A stretch of DNA of 34,822 nucleotides, from positions 1 to 34,822 of the forward strand of contig NZ_JAUSNH010000139.1 of the NCBI RefSeq assembly GCF_030645335.1. Reading direction: 5' to 3'. The DNA comes from Lacisediminimonas sp. Lineage in GTDB: Bacteria; Pseudomonadota; Gammaproteobacteria; Burkholderiales; Burkholderiaceae_D. The position numbers and the translations under genes were made by a program. Below the pieces are notes generated by a model. It saw nothing but the letters and a program-made list of their open reading frames with translations, did not search any database and was not told the DNA's origin. Each line of letters starts with the position of its first letter. Within the stretch, counting starts at the first letter, position 1. Positions 8,621 to 16,913 of the stretch are shown here, in pieces.

Positions 8621-8970
8621 CGGTCCAACAAGCCCGCAAACGCTGCGGCAAAATCGAGACAAACCGGTAAAAAATCAGCGCCGCTTCCCTCATTCCGCCC
8701 CTGTGGGCTGTGCTACACTCCGAAGCTTTCCGGCGGGGTTGTTGCAGTTGCAATACTCTGCGCGCGGATTGCCGTACCGATCCTCCCGCCTCGCTTTTCC
8801 ATCACGCATTCGTTGCCGCTGCCGCGGCCGTGTCGGTCTATGTCCTGTCTCCATCCGGCGCCAAGCGCCCGCACAAGAACACGCAACGCATCGCACTGCG
8901 CACATGGCGACGGTGAACGTGAACGTCTATCCTCCCTCCCCCTTCAATCAGCGTCTATAAGGAAGCTCGC
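8621..8970 (+). other. recX-sucC intergenic region with possible promoter
   Basis: These 350 bases hold no convincing gene. An extended -10 element, TGCTACACT (8711-8719), stands out near the left end, without a good -35. If used, the sucC message would carry a leader of about 245 bases. A pyrimidine-rich CCTCCCTCCCCC stretch lies shortly before the sucC ribosome site AAGGA. No clear intrinsic terminator for recX was seen. Confidence 0.35.
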
Positions 8971-10137
8971 ATGAAAATCCATGAGTATCAGGGCAAAGAA
9001 ATCCTCCGCAAGTACGGAGTGACCGTTCCGCGCGGCATCGCGTGCATGAGCGTGGATGAAGCCGTCAAGGCGGCCGAGCAACTTGGCGGCAAGGTGTGGG
9101 TCGTCAAGGCCCAGATTCATGCGGGCGGACGGGGCAAGGGCGGCGGCGTGAAGGTGGCAAAGTCACTTGAACAAGTGCGCGAATATGCGAATGCGATCCT
9201 CGGCATGCAACTGGTCACGCACCAGACCGGCCCTGAAGGGCAGAAGGTCCGTCGCCTGCTGGTTGAAGAAGGCGCGGACATCAAGAAAGAACTGTATGTC
9301 AGCATGGTCACCGACCGCCTGAGCCAGCGCGTCGTGCTGATGGCGTCGAGTGAAGGCGGCATGGATATCGAGGAAGTCGCCGAGAAACATCCAGAGCTGA
9401 TCCACAAGGTGGAGATCGATCCGGGCACCGGCCTGACCGATGCCGACGCCGATGCAATCGCCGCAAAAATCGGCGTGCCGCCGGCCTCCATTGCCCAGGC
9501 GCGCGCCATGTTGCAAGGTTTGTACAAGGCATACTGGGAGACCGATTCCTCGCTGGCGGAGATCAACCCGATGATCCTGACCGGCGACGGCAAGGTCATC
9601 GCGCTGGACGCCAAATTCAACTTCGATTCCAACGCCTTGTTCCGCCATCCGGAAATCGTCGCCTACCGCGACCTCGACGAAGAAGATCCGGCCGAAGTCG
9701 AAGCCTCGAAATTCGACCTCGCCTATATTTCTCTCGATGGCAATATCGGCTGCCTGGTCAACGGTGCAGGATTGGCCATGGCCACCATGGACACCATCAA
9801 GCTGTTTGGCGGCGAGCCTGCAAACTTCCTCGACGTCGGCGGCGGCGCCACTGCCGAGAAGGTCACTGAAGCATTCAAGATCATGCTCAGGAACCCTGAG
9901 CTGAAAGCCATCCTGGTGAACATTTTCGGCGGCATCATGCGCTGCGACGTGATTGCCGAAGGCGTGATCACCGCTTCGCGCGCGGTTTCGCTGGCGGTGC
10001 CGCTGGTGGTCCGCATGAAGGGAACCAACGAAGAAATCGGCAAGAAGATGCTGGCCGAGTCCGGCCTGCCGATCATCGCCGCTGACACGATGGAAGAAGC
10101 CGCGCGCAAGGTTGTCGCGGCTGCCCAAGGTAAATAA
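8971..10137 (+). CDS. sucC: succinyl-CoA synthetase, ADP-forming, beta subunit
   Basis: A 388-residue beta subunit of the TCA-cycle enzyme that converts succinyl-CoA, ADP and phosphate to succinate, CoA and ATP. It opens [17 protein letters not shown], carries the ATP-grasp segment [38 protein letters not shown], and the C-terminal [15 protein letters not shown] motif. The length equals that of the family. The start has AAGGA at good spacing. sucD follows after 15 bases, as one operon. Confidence 0.98.
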   Translation: MKIHEYQGKEILRKYGVTVPRGIACMSVDEAVKAAEQLGGKVWVVKAQIHAGGRGKGGGVKVAKSLEQVREYANAILGMQLVTHQTGPEGQKVRRLLVEEGADIKKELYVSMVTDRLSQRVVLMASSEGGMDIEEVAEKHPELIHKVEIDPGTGLTDADADAIAAKIGVPPASIAQARAMLQGLYKAYWETDSSLAEINPMILTGDGKVIALDAKFNFDSNALFRHPEIVAYRDLDEEDPAEVEASKFDLAYISLDGNIGCLVNGAGLAMATMDTIKLFGGEPANFLDVGGGATAEKVTEAFKIMLRNPELKAILVNIFGGIMRCDVIAEGVITASRAVSLAVPLVVRMKGTNEEIGKKMLAESGLPIIAADTMEEAARKVVAAAQGK

Positions 10138-10152
10138 TCGCAAGGAACCAAT

Positions 10153-11034
10153 ATGTCGATCCTGATCAACAAAGATACCAAAGTCATCACCCAAGGCATT
10201 ACCGGCAAGACCGGGCAGTTCCACACCCGGATGTCGCGCGAGTACGCCAATGGCAGGAACTGCTACGTGGCCGGCGTCCATCCCAAGAAGGCCGGAGAAG
10301 ACTTCGAAGGGATCCCGATCTACGCATCGGTCAAGGATGCCAAGGCACACACCGGCGCGACCGTTTCCGTGATCTATGTACCGCCGGCGGGCGCAGCAGC
10401 GGCCATCCTGGAAGCGATTGAAGCGGAGCTGGAGCTCGTGGTGTGCATTACCGAAGGCATCCCCGTGCGCGACATGCTGGAAGTCAAGGATCGCATGAGC
10501 AAGACCAACAGCAAGACTTTGCTGCTGGGTCCGAATTGCCCGGGCCTGATCACGCCGGACGAACTCAAGATCGGCATCATGCCTGGCCATATCCATCGCA
10601 AGGGCCGCATTGGCGTGGTTTCCCGTTCCGGCACGCTGACCTATGAAGCCGTGGCGCAAGTGACCGCGCTGGGGCTGGGACAGTCATCCGCAGTGGGCAT
10701 TGGCGGCGATCCGATCAACGGACTCAAGCACATCGACGTGATGCGCATGTTCAACGACGACCCGGACACCGACGCTGTCATCATGATCGGTGAAATCGGC
10801 GGCCCGGACGAGGCAAACGCGTCCTACTGGATCCGCGACAACATGAAAAAGCCCGTGGTGGGCTTTATCGCTGGCGTCACGGCGCCGGCCGGCAAGCGCA
10901 TGGGTCATGCCGGTGCGCTGATCTCGGGTGGCGCCGACACAGCCGACGCCAAGCTGGAAATCATGGAAGCCTGCGGCATCACGGTCACGCGCAATCCTTC
11001 CGAGATGGCGCAATTGCTCAAGAAGATGCTGTAA
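10153..11034 (+). CDS. sucD: succinyl-CoA synthetase, ADP-forming, alpha subunit
   Basis: A 293-residue alpha subunit. The CoA-binding Rossmann region begins [33 protein letters not shown] and [11 protein letters not shown] follow; the phosphohistidine is H252 in [12 protein letters not shown]. It forms the catalytic pair with the sucC product. The ribosome site is AAGGAACC before the ATG. A hairpin terminator candidate lies about 100 bases after the stop. Confidence 0.98.
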   Translation: MSILINKDTKVITQGITGKTGQFHTRMSREYANGRNCYVAGVHPKKAGEDFEGIPIYASVKDAKAHTGATVSVIYVPPAGAAAAILEAIEAELELVVCITEGIPVRDMLEVKDRMSKTNSKTLLLGPNCPGLITPDELKIGIMPGHIHRKGRIGVVSRSGTLTYEAVAQVTALGLGQSSAVGIGGDPINGLKHIDVMRMFNDDPDTDAVIMIGEIGGPDEANASYWIRDNMKKPVVGFIAGVTAPAGKRMGHAGALISGGADTADAKLEIMEACGITVTRNPSEMAQLLKKML

Positions 11035-11137
11035 CAGACCTCGACGCGGTTCACCGGGCGGCAGTCAGGGAAGGCAGCGATGGACTTGCTGCCTGTGCTG
11101 CATGAGCGCCCGGGGCACACGCGTCGCGATTGATTTG

Positions 11138-11157
11138 CGGGGAGCTTTGGCTCCCCG
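11138..11157 (+). terminator. hairpin terminator candidate after sucCD
   Basis: CGGGGAGC (11138-11145), loop TTTG, GCTCCCCG (11150-11157) is a perfect 8-base GC-rich stem. It is followed by ACCATTTTCTG, a weak T stretch, so termination may be partial. The phosphatase gene starts 31 bases further on. Confidence 0.55.
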
Positions 11158-11187
11158 ACCATTTTCTGCTCCCGCCCTGGATCGCCC

Positions 11188-12027
11188 ATGGCCACACGTT
11201 CGCTGCAACGCATGCAATCCGCCTTTGCCACCGATGTCGGGCGCGTTCGCGCGCACAACGAGGATGCGCTGGCGGTCAGTGCCGAATACGGCCTGGCGAT
11301 TGTCGCCGACGGCATGGGCGGCTATAACGCCGGCGAAGTCGCCAGCGGCATCGCCACCGCCTTGCTGAAGGAGGCACTGGAGCAGCGTTTTCGGCGCGAA
11401 CCGGCTTTGCTGGCCCTGCCCGCGCGGCGCATCGAAAAGCTGCTGGCCGACGAAATCCAGCATGCCAACGCCTCCATCTACGCCGCCGCCTGCCAGGAGG
11501 CTGGCTACAAGGGAATGGGCACGACGCTGGTGCTGGCGCTGCTGCGCGAGCGCGATGTGGTCATTGCCCACATCGGCGATTCGCGCGCTTACCGCTTCCG
11601 GGATTGCCGCCTGGCGCCACTGACACGGGATCACTCGCTATTGCAACAGCAGCTCGATGCCGGACTGATCACAGCCGCCCAGGCCCGGGCCGGCAAGCAG
11701 AAAAACCTGCTGACCAGGGGCATGGGGGTGGATCCCGAGGTCGACGTCGACGTCCGCACGCATGGGCTGCTGCCCGGCGACCTGATCCTGCTGTGCACGG
11801 ACGGCTTGACCGATGAGTTGCCCGATTCGGTGATCGAGCTGGTTTTGACCGAAGCCGAACCGGACCTCGATGCCGCCTGTGGCGAACTCACCGCCCGTGC
11901 CAATGCCGCCGGCGGCGCGGACAATATCACGGTGCTACTGGCGGGGCGCCCGCTTGCCGGCGGTGAACAAAGCCGCTGGCAGCGTCTGCTCGTGTGGCTG
12001 GGCGAACGACTGGCGCTTTCGCGCTGA
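11188..12027 (+). CDS. PP2C-family serine/threonine phosphatase (Stp1 type)
   Basis: A 279-residue soluble metal-dependent protein phosphatase. Family motifs appear in order: RVRAHNEDA near the N-terminus, IVADGMGGYNAGEVAS, GMGTTLVLALL, HIGDSRAYRF, LTRDHS, LLLCTDGLTDEL and GGADNITVLLA. The Asp residues of ADGMGG, the later TDG and ADN are the expected metal ligands. Such enzymes reverse Hanks-type kinase action, but no kinase gene is adjacent, so its partner is elsewhere. Its ribosome site is weak. The next gene downstream is the pilin gene under its own promoter. Confidence 0.92.
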   Translation: MATRSLQRMQSAFATDVGRVRAHNEDALAVSAEYGLAIVADGMGGYNAGEVASGIATALLKEALEQRFRREPALLALPARRIEKLLADEIQHANASIYAAACQEAGYKGMGTTLVLALLRERDVVIAHIGDSRAYRFRDCRLAPLTRDHSLLQQQLDAGLITAAQARAGKQKNLLTRGMGVDPEVDVDVRTHGLLPGDLILLCTDGLTDELPDSVIELVLTEAEPDLDAACGELTARANAAGGADNITVLLAGRPLAGGEQSRWQRLLVWLGERLALSR

Positions 12028-12095
12028 ACTGGCGGCGAACCGGGCGCAAGCCAATCGCAAACCGAACGCGCATTGACTGATATCCGGCTGCAAAG

Positions 12096-12132
12096 TGACA
12101 CGAATGGGCAGTTAACTGACACTTTTTGTCAG
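12096..12132 (+). promoter_or_regulatory. probable activator (PilR-like) upstream sites for the pilin gene
   Basis: TGACAC occurs at 12096-12101 and again at 12117-12122, exactly 21 bases (two helical turns) apart. The second copy is part of an inverted repeat, CTGACACTTTTTGTCAG (12116-12132). On the opposite strand these read GTGTCA, similar to the C/GTGTC half-sites reported for PilR of Pseudomonas. They lie about 55-90 bases upstream of the sigma-54 promoter, the usual place for enhancer-binding protein sites. The inverted repeat could instead be a weak terminator for the phosphatase gene. Confidence 0.5.
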
Positions 12133-12183
12133 TCGCTCCGTGCCAAACCGCCAAAAAGCACTCCAACCTGCCCGATTTTCCAC

Positions 12184-12199
12184 TGGCACGTGGATTGCT
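12184..12199 (+). promoter_or_regulatory. sigma-54 promoter of the pilin gene
   Basis: TGGCACGTGGATTGCT is a perfect match to the RpoN consensus TGGCAC-R-N4-TTGCW, with GG at 12185-12186 and GC at 12197-12198 in correct -24/-12 spacing. Transcription would begin near 12210, giving a leader of about 38 bases ending in the GGGAG ribosome site. Type IV pilin genes in Pseudomonas and relatives are RpoN/PilR dependent, which fits the gene downstream. Confidence 0.9.
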
Positions 12200-12247
12200 C
12201 CAGAGAAACTTAGACAGAGTCGTCTGTCCATATCAAGGGAGATTCAA

Positions 12248-12703
12248 ATGCAATCCGTAAAAATGATCAAACGTGTACAAAAGGGCTTTACGCTGATTGA
12301 ATTGATGATCGTTGTCGCGATCATCGGTATCCTGGCTGCTGTCGCCATCCCGGCGTACCAGGACTATGTAACCAAGGCAAAAGTCGCCAAGGTCGCTTCG
12401 GCTGTCAAGGCAGTCCAGACCGCAGTTGCGCAATATGCACAGGAAAATGGCGGCACCATCGCACTGGCTTCGGCCGACAACTGGACATCGCTGGGCCTGT
12501 CGGCTGCACCGACGGCAACTACTGAAGTCAGCAGCGTTGGACTCAGCACTGCCGGTGTGATCACGGCCAACGTTGCCGCAGCAGTCAGTGGCACCGCCTG
12601 TACCATCACCTTCACGCCAGCCATCGGCACCACGGCCGTGACCTGGGCTGTGGCCACTACCTGCGCTGCGCCAATACCTGGCATCGTCGCCAAGTGGAAC
12701 TGA
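12248..12703 (+). CDS. pilA: type IV major pilin (PilA-like)
   Basis: A 151-residue prepilin. A 13-residue leader ends in Gly13; the mature protein begins [20 protein letters not shown], with the conserved Glu at mature position 5. Cleavage and N-methylation by PilD are expected. The C-terminal domain is rich in Ala, Thr and Ser and has two cysteines about 30 residues apart near the end, fitting the pilin disulfide loop. GGGAG before the ATG at 12248 fixes the start; an upstream ATG at 12140 is before the sigma-54 promoter and cannot be used from it. A strong terminator follows. The Thr/Ser-rich surface and the neighbours suggest glycosylation, which is inference. Confidence 0.94.
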   Translation: MQSVKMIKRVQKGFTLIELMIVVAIIGILAAVAIPAYQDYVTKAKVAKVASAVKAVQTAVAQYAQENGGTIALASADNWTSLGLSAAPTATTEVSSVGLSTAGVITANVAAAVSGTACTITFTPAIGTTAVTWAVATTCAAPIPGIVAKWN

Positions 12704-12717
12704 TCTAGCGTTTCACA

Positions 12718-12743
12718 AGCCCCTCCTCGGAGGGGCTTTTTTT
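12718..12743 (+). terminator. strong intrinsic terminator after the pilin gene
   Basis: AGCCCCTC (12718-12725), a 4-base loop and GAGGGGCT (12730-12737) form a perfect stem, followed by an unbroken T7 tract (12737-12743). It lies 15 bases after the pilin stop and only 7 bases before the ATG of the next gene. Expression of that gene must therefore rely on read-through or on a promoter inside the pilin gene. Confidence 0.92.
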
Positions 12744-12750
12744 ATTCCCA

Positions 12751-14460
12751 ATGCACACACACTTCCTGGCCTGGCTGAAAGATCGCAATCGCGGCTATTG
12801 CCTGTTGCTGATCGGCGCTGTGCTGGCGCTGTACCTTCCGTATCTTGCCAATCCGTTTTTCTTTGACGACATCGCCTTCTTCAGCAGCGTGCGCTATCCA
12901 TACGGGGTGTACAGCGACCTGCTGAAGCCGCGGGCAACGCCCTACAACAGTCTGCTGTTGACACTGCAATGGTTCGGCAGCGACCTTCCCCATGCTTATC
13001 GCCTGGTCGATGCGGTATTGCACGCGGCCACCGCCATCGCGCTGTTCGTCTTCCTGCGCAGCTTGTTGCGGCACACTTGCGATCAACGCACGCAGCAAGG
13101 AACGCTCGACTTTGCCGCTGCCGCTGCGGCCTTGCTGTTCGCCCTGCACCCGGTGGCCAGCTATGCCGCCGGCTACATCATCCAGCGCAGCATCGTGATG
13201 GCGACATTGTTTGCGCTGCTGTCGCAATGGGCCTATCTGAATGCCCTGGTCACAGGCAAGCGGCGCTGGTTGGTCCTGACGGTACTGGCCTATTTTTTCG
13301 CCTGCTTTTCGAAAGAACACGCGGTGTCCGTGGCACTGTTGATCGCTGCCATCACTGTGTTGATGCGGGCACGCCTGCGCGCTGTTTTGCCCGCCACATT
13401 ACCTGCCTTGCTGTTGCCATTGCTCGTGACGGCGCTATCCATGGGCGTCGTGGCGGTGCTTGTTGCGTTGCGTGTGCGCGGCGTCGTTGGCACGACCTAT
13501 GAACCGATGGCAGCGCATGCCTTCGCACAAAGCGGTGTGCCGGATGTTCAGCTAAGCCATCCATTGAGCATCGTTACCCAGGCCGGCCTTTACTTCAAGT
13601 ACCTGATGCTCTGGCTGATGCCGAACCCGGCCTGGATGTCGGTCGACATGCGATCCGTATTCCTCAACAGCCTGACGCAATGGCAGGCATGGGCCGGCGC
13701 ACTCGCTTTCCTGCTTTACGGCGGCGTAGCGATGCGCATGCTGTTTGCCCGCGGCACAGTCGCGCTGGCCGGCTTTGGCTTGTTGTCCCCCTGGCTGATG
13801 TTCCTGGTCGAGTTTTCGGCCGTCCGGGTGCAGGAAGCTTTCGTCCTTTACCGCAGCTATCTGTGGATGTCGGGCCTGATGCTGCTCGCAGCGCTGCTGA
13901 TGGTCCGGCTGCAACAAGTGCTGGCCAAGCGCGGATGGTCCCGGCCCTGGGTCCGGCTTGGTGTGCTGCTGGTCTTGCTGGCTGTCTTGGTGCCTGCAAC
14001 GCGCAATCGGCTCGATGTCGCGTCCGACACCTGGCGGCTTTGGGATGACGCAGCAAGGATGCTGGATGGCGATGCCGTGCCTGGCGCGGACCGCATCCTT
14101 TACAACCGCGCCAATGCAGCGCTGGTCGCCGGCCGCCCGGCAGATGCGATATCCGACCTCAACCGCGTTGCCCGGCTCAGGCCCGAACTGTTCCAGGTGC
14201 AGCAGGCGCTCGGCTATGCGCATTTCGCCAATAATGATTTCAGCAAGGCAGAGACTGCCTTTCGGCAAGGCCTCACGCAACAGCCTGGCAATGCAGTGCT
14301 GCTGTATGCGCGCGCCATTGCGCTGGCGCGACTCGGCCAGATGCGCGAATCGCGCGAGGACATGGCTGCAGCCTGCGCGGCGCAGCACATGCTTGCCTGC
14401 CTGGCGTCGGCCAGCATGCAGGTAAAGGGCAAGCAGCCAGGCGTCCGACAGCGCGAGTGA
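12751..14460 (+). CDS. membrane GT-C-like glycosyltransferase with TPR repeats (TMTC-like)
   Basis: A 569-residue protein with about ten or more hydrophobic helices (roughly 15-420) followed by a soluble C-terminal region with tetratricopeptide repeats (about 445-545; for example YNRANAALVAGRPADAISDLNRV and ALGYAHFANNDFSKAETAFRQGL). The first loop carries FFFDD (D39/D40), matching the acidic pair of GT-C enzymes, and a later ALHPVASYAAGYIIQRS segment resembles the conserved loop of TMTC-type O-mannosyltransferases and their bacterial relatives. I infer an O-glycosyltransferase using a lipid-linked sugar, with the adjacent pilin as the obvious acceptor. No Shine-Dalgarno sequence precedes the ATG, which sits just after the pilin terminator. 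It might alternatively act on other envelope proteins. Confidence 0.75.
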   Translation: MHTHFLAWLKDRNRGYCLLLIGAVLALYLPYLANPFFFDDIAFFSSVRYPYGVYSDLLKPRATPYNSLLLTLQWFGSDLPHAYRLVDAVLHAATAIALFVFLRSLLRHTCDQRTQQGTLDFAAAAAALLFALHPVASYAAGYIIQRSIVMATLFALLSQWAYLNALVTGKRRWLVLTVLAYFFACFSKEHAVSVALLIAAITVLMRARLRAVLPATLPALLLPLLVTALSMGVVAVLVALRVRGVVGTTYEPMAAHAFAQSGVPDVQLSHPLSIVTQAGLYFKYLMLWLMPNPAWMSVDMRSVFLNSLTQWQAWAGALAFLLYGGVAMRMLFARGTVALAGFGLLSPWLMFLVEFSAVRVQEAFVLYRSYLWMSGLMLLAALLMVRLQQVLAKRGWSRPWVRLGVLLVLLAVLVPATRNRLDVASDTWRLWDDAARMLDGDAVPGADRILYNRANAALVAGRPADAISDLNRVARLRPELFQVQQALGYAHFANNDFSKAETAFRQGLTQQPGNAVLLYARAIALARLGQMRESREDMAAACAAQHMLACLASASMQVKGKQPGVRQRE

Positions 14461-14575
14461 GCCGCAATACCAGCGCGTGCGGCACTGTCCACGACCATCC
14501 CGACAGTGCACGAAAGCCTGGCAGTTAATATGGATGATGGATAATAGCCCCCCGGCCCAACCTGTTCTTCGCTTG

Positions 14576-15571
14576 ATGAACCTCCTCTATCTCTGCCACG
14601 CCAACCGCCGCCCCGTCGGCGGCATCAAGGTCATTTACAAACTGGCAGAGCTGTCCGACACCCTGGTCGGACCCGGCAGCGAGGCCTTCGTCCTCCATCC
14701 AAACCATCCCGGCTTTCGCTGCACCTGGTTCGATGCGAACGTCAAATTCCGCAAGACCTGGTTCGGCCTGCAATGGGCAGGCAAGCCGAGCTTGTCGAAG
14801 ATTACGGACCAGTTCGATCCGGCTCATGACTTCGTGGTGATCCCCGAACTATGGGTGCGCAAGTACGGCGTGCAGCTGGCGCGGTTGGGCGTGCCGTATG
14901 CGATCTTCGTGCAGAACGGCTACCTGGTCGGCAACGGCAAGCGGGAAGACCTGGAGCTTGCGTACCGCAACGCCAAAGTGATCCTATCGGTCTCGGAAGA
15001 CACTTCCAACTGCATCGCGATGGCATTCCCGCATGCGCGGGAAAAAATCCAGCGCATCCATCTGTTCGTCGATGCCGCCAGGTTCAAGCCAGCGGTGCAC
15101 AAGGAAAACCTGATCACCTACATGCCGCGCAAGCTTGCCGAGCATTCGGCGGCCTTCAGGTTTTTCTTGCAGGGCAAGCTGCCGCCGGATTGGCGCTTGC
15201 AGGCCATCGACGGACTCGATGAGGCTGGCGTGGCCGAATTGTTGGGAAGGTCGAAAGTGTTTGTCTCCTTCAGCTATATGGAAGGACTGGGCTTGCCGCC
15301 GATCGAAGCGGCGCTGGCGGGCAACCAGGTGATCGGTTATACCGGGGAAGCGGGCAAGGAGTTTTGGGACCCGGTACTTTTTACCGAGGTGCACCAGGGA
15401 GATATAGCCGGCCTGACGCAAGGGGTGCTGAAGCTGGTCGCGCATTGTGACTCGATTGACGAGCAAGCCGCCGACGCCGCCCGCTTGCGCCTGGCGCGCA
15501 CATTTTCTGCGCAGGCACAGCAACGGGATTTGCAGGCTTTCCTGCAGACGATCGGAGCACTGGGCAGGTAG
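14576..15571 (+). CDS. glycosyltransferase, GT4-like
   Basis: About 331 residues. It starts with a Rossmann-type strand MNLLYLCHANRRPVGGIKVIY and a glycine motif. The C-terminal half has SKVFVSFSYMEGLGLPPIEAALAG, containing the E-x7-E motif of retaining GT-B enzymes such as family GT4, then NQVIGYTGEAGKEFW. It probably transfers a sugar from a nucleotide donor; donor and acceptor cannot be read from the sequence. In-frame ATGs at 14534 and 14537 would add 13-14 residues without a better ribosome site. It follows the membrane GT-C-like gene by about 115 bases and may build the glycan that enzyme uses (inference). Confidence 0.82.
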   Translation: MNLLYLCHANRRPVGGIKVIYKLAELSDTLVGPGSEAFVLHPNHPGFRCTWFDANVKFRKTWFGLQWAGKPSLSKITDQFDPAHDFVVIPELWVRKYGVQLARLGVPYAIFVQNGYLVGNGKREDLELAYRNAKVILSVSEDTSNCIAMAFPHAREKIQRIHLFVDAARFKPAVHKENLITYMPRKLAEHSAAFRFFLQGKLPPDWRLQAIDGLDEAGVAELLGRSKVFVSFSYMEGLGLPPIEAALAGNQVIGYTGEAGKEFWDPVLFTEVHQGDIAGLTQGVLKLVAHCDSIDEQAADAARLRLARTFSAQAQQRDLQAFLQTIGALGR

Positions 15572-15662
15572 GCAGGCCGCCGCTGGAACCTGATGAACTG
15601 AACCCGGCAGGCCGATTTGTGGTCACGCAAATCGCAGCCTGTCCTGGACTGGATAATGGGCA

Positions 15663-16850
15663 ATGCAAAATAAACGAGTCATCAGTGATGTCCGCATGCC
15701 GGCAGGCGTGTGGGTGCTCGGCTGCGTGAGCATGCTGATGGACATTTCTTCGGAAATGATCCACAGCCTGCTGCCCCTGTTCCTGGTCGGCACACTCGGT
15801 GTCAGCGTGCTGGCTGTGGGCATCATCGAAGGCCTGGCCGAGTCCACCGCGCTGATCTCGAAAGTTTTTTCGGGCATGTTGAGCGACTACCTGGGGCGCC
15901 GCAAGGGCCTGGTCGTGCTCGGCTATGCGATGGGCGCGCTCACCAAGCCGTTCTTTGCGCTGGCCAATGGCGCCGGCGTCGTGATTGCCGCCAGGCTGAT
16001 CGATCGTGTCGGCAAAGGCATCCGCGGCGCGCCGCGCGATGCGCTGATGGCCGACATCACCCCACCCGGCATCCGCGGCGCGGCATTCGGTTTGCGGCAA
16101 TCGCTGGATACGGTCGGTGGCTTCACTGGCCCGCTGCTTGCCACCGGCTTGATGCTGCTGTGGGCCAACGACTTCAGGGCGGTTTTCTGGGTGGCGGTCA
16201 TTCCCGGCGTGCTGGCCGTGTTGCTGCTGCTGTTCGGCATCAAGGAGCCCGAGCGCGTACGCACGCACCAGGCCGTGAACCCGATCCGCCGCGAGGCGCT
16301 AGCCAGGCTCGGCGCCCGGTACTGGTGGATTGTCGCTGTCGGCGCAGTATTCACGCTGGCCCGCTTCAGTGAAGCCTTCCTGGTGCTGCGCGCATCCCAG
16401 GCCGGTGTGCCGGTTGCCTGGGTGCCGCTGGTGATGGTGGCCATGAGCCTGGTGTATGCGCTGAGCGCCTATCCATTCGGCAAGCTCTCCGACTCGGTCA
16501 GCCACCGCGCGCTGCTGGCAGCCGGTTTGCTGATGCTGATCGCCTCGGACCTGGCGCTGGCGCTGGCCAGTAACTGGACCATGCTCGGCCTGGGGGTTGC
16601 GCTGTGGGGGGTGCATATGGGCATGACGCAGGGCCTGCTGTCGGCCATGGTGGCCGATGTGGCGCCGGAAGATTTGCGCGGAACCGCGTTTGGCTTCTTC
16701 AATCTCGCCAGCGGCATCGCCATGCTGCTGTCGAGCGTGATTGCCGGCCTGCTATGGGATAGTCTGGGGTCTGCGTTCACGTTCTATGCCGGCGCCGGGT
16801 TCGCGGCGCTGACCCTGGTCGCGATGCTGTTCCAGCCACCGCCCAAATAA
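15663..16850 (+). CDS. MFS transporter
   Basis: A 395-residue major facilitator with about 12 hydrophobic helices. Motif A-like GMLSDYLGRRKGLVVLGY lies between helices 2 and 3, and DRVGKGIRGAPRDALMAD is a conserved cytoplasmic segment seen in a subgroup of uncharacterised bacterial MFS proteins; FGLRQSLDTVGGFTGPLLA follows. The second half repeats the pattern (YPFGKLSDSVSHRALLAAG). The substrate is unknown. The gene sits 91 bases after the glycosyltransferase; a short hairpin with CGATTTG/CAAATCG arms (15613-15634) lies between. It converges with the SulP gene. Confidence 0.88.
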   Translation: MQNKRVISDVRMPAGVWVLGCVSMLMDISSEMIHSLLPLFLVGTLGVSVLAVGIIEGLAESTALISKVFSGMLSDYLGRRKGLVVLGYAMGALTKPFFALANGAGVVIAARLIDRVGKGIRGAPRDALMADITPPGIRGAAFGLRQSLDTVGGFTGPLLATGLMLLWANDFRAVFWVAVIPGVLAVLLLLFGIKEPERVRTHQAVNPIRREALARLGARYWWIVAVGAVFTLARFSEAFLVLRASQAGVPVAWVPLVMVAMSLVYALSAYPFGKLSDSVSHRALLAAGLLMLIASDLALALASNWTMLGLGVALWGVHMGMTQGLLSAMVADVAPEDLRGTAFGFFNLASGIAMLLSSVIAGLLWDSLGSAFTFYAGAGFAALTLVAMLFQPPPK

Positions 16851-16913
16851 GCCAGCGTCGGATGGGTCCTGCCCGGACTATCCGCGAACCCGCCCCGGGG
16901 CAGTGCCGGAGCC

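Noticed and set aside
9163-10659. Nearly 500-codon open frame on the minus strand across sucC and sucD
   Set aside because: It spans two genes and their gap in antisense and has no recognisable protein features.
12140-12247. N-terminal extension of the pilin from an upstream ATG
   Set aside because: The sigma-54 promoter at 12184-12199 lies inside this extension, and the internal start has GGGAG and gives a normal 13-residue prepilin leader.
15613-15634. CGATTTG/CAAATCG hairpin as a terminator after the glycosyltransferase gene
   Set aside because: The stem is short and AT-rich and no T-tract follows it.
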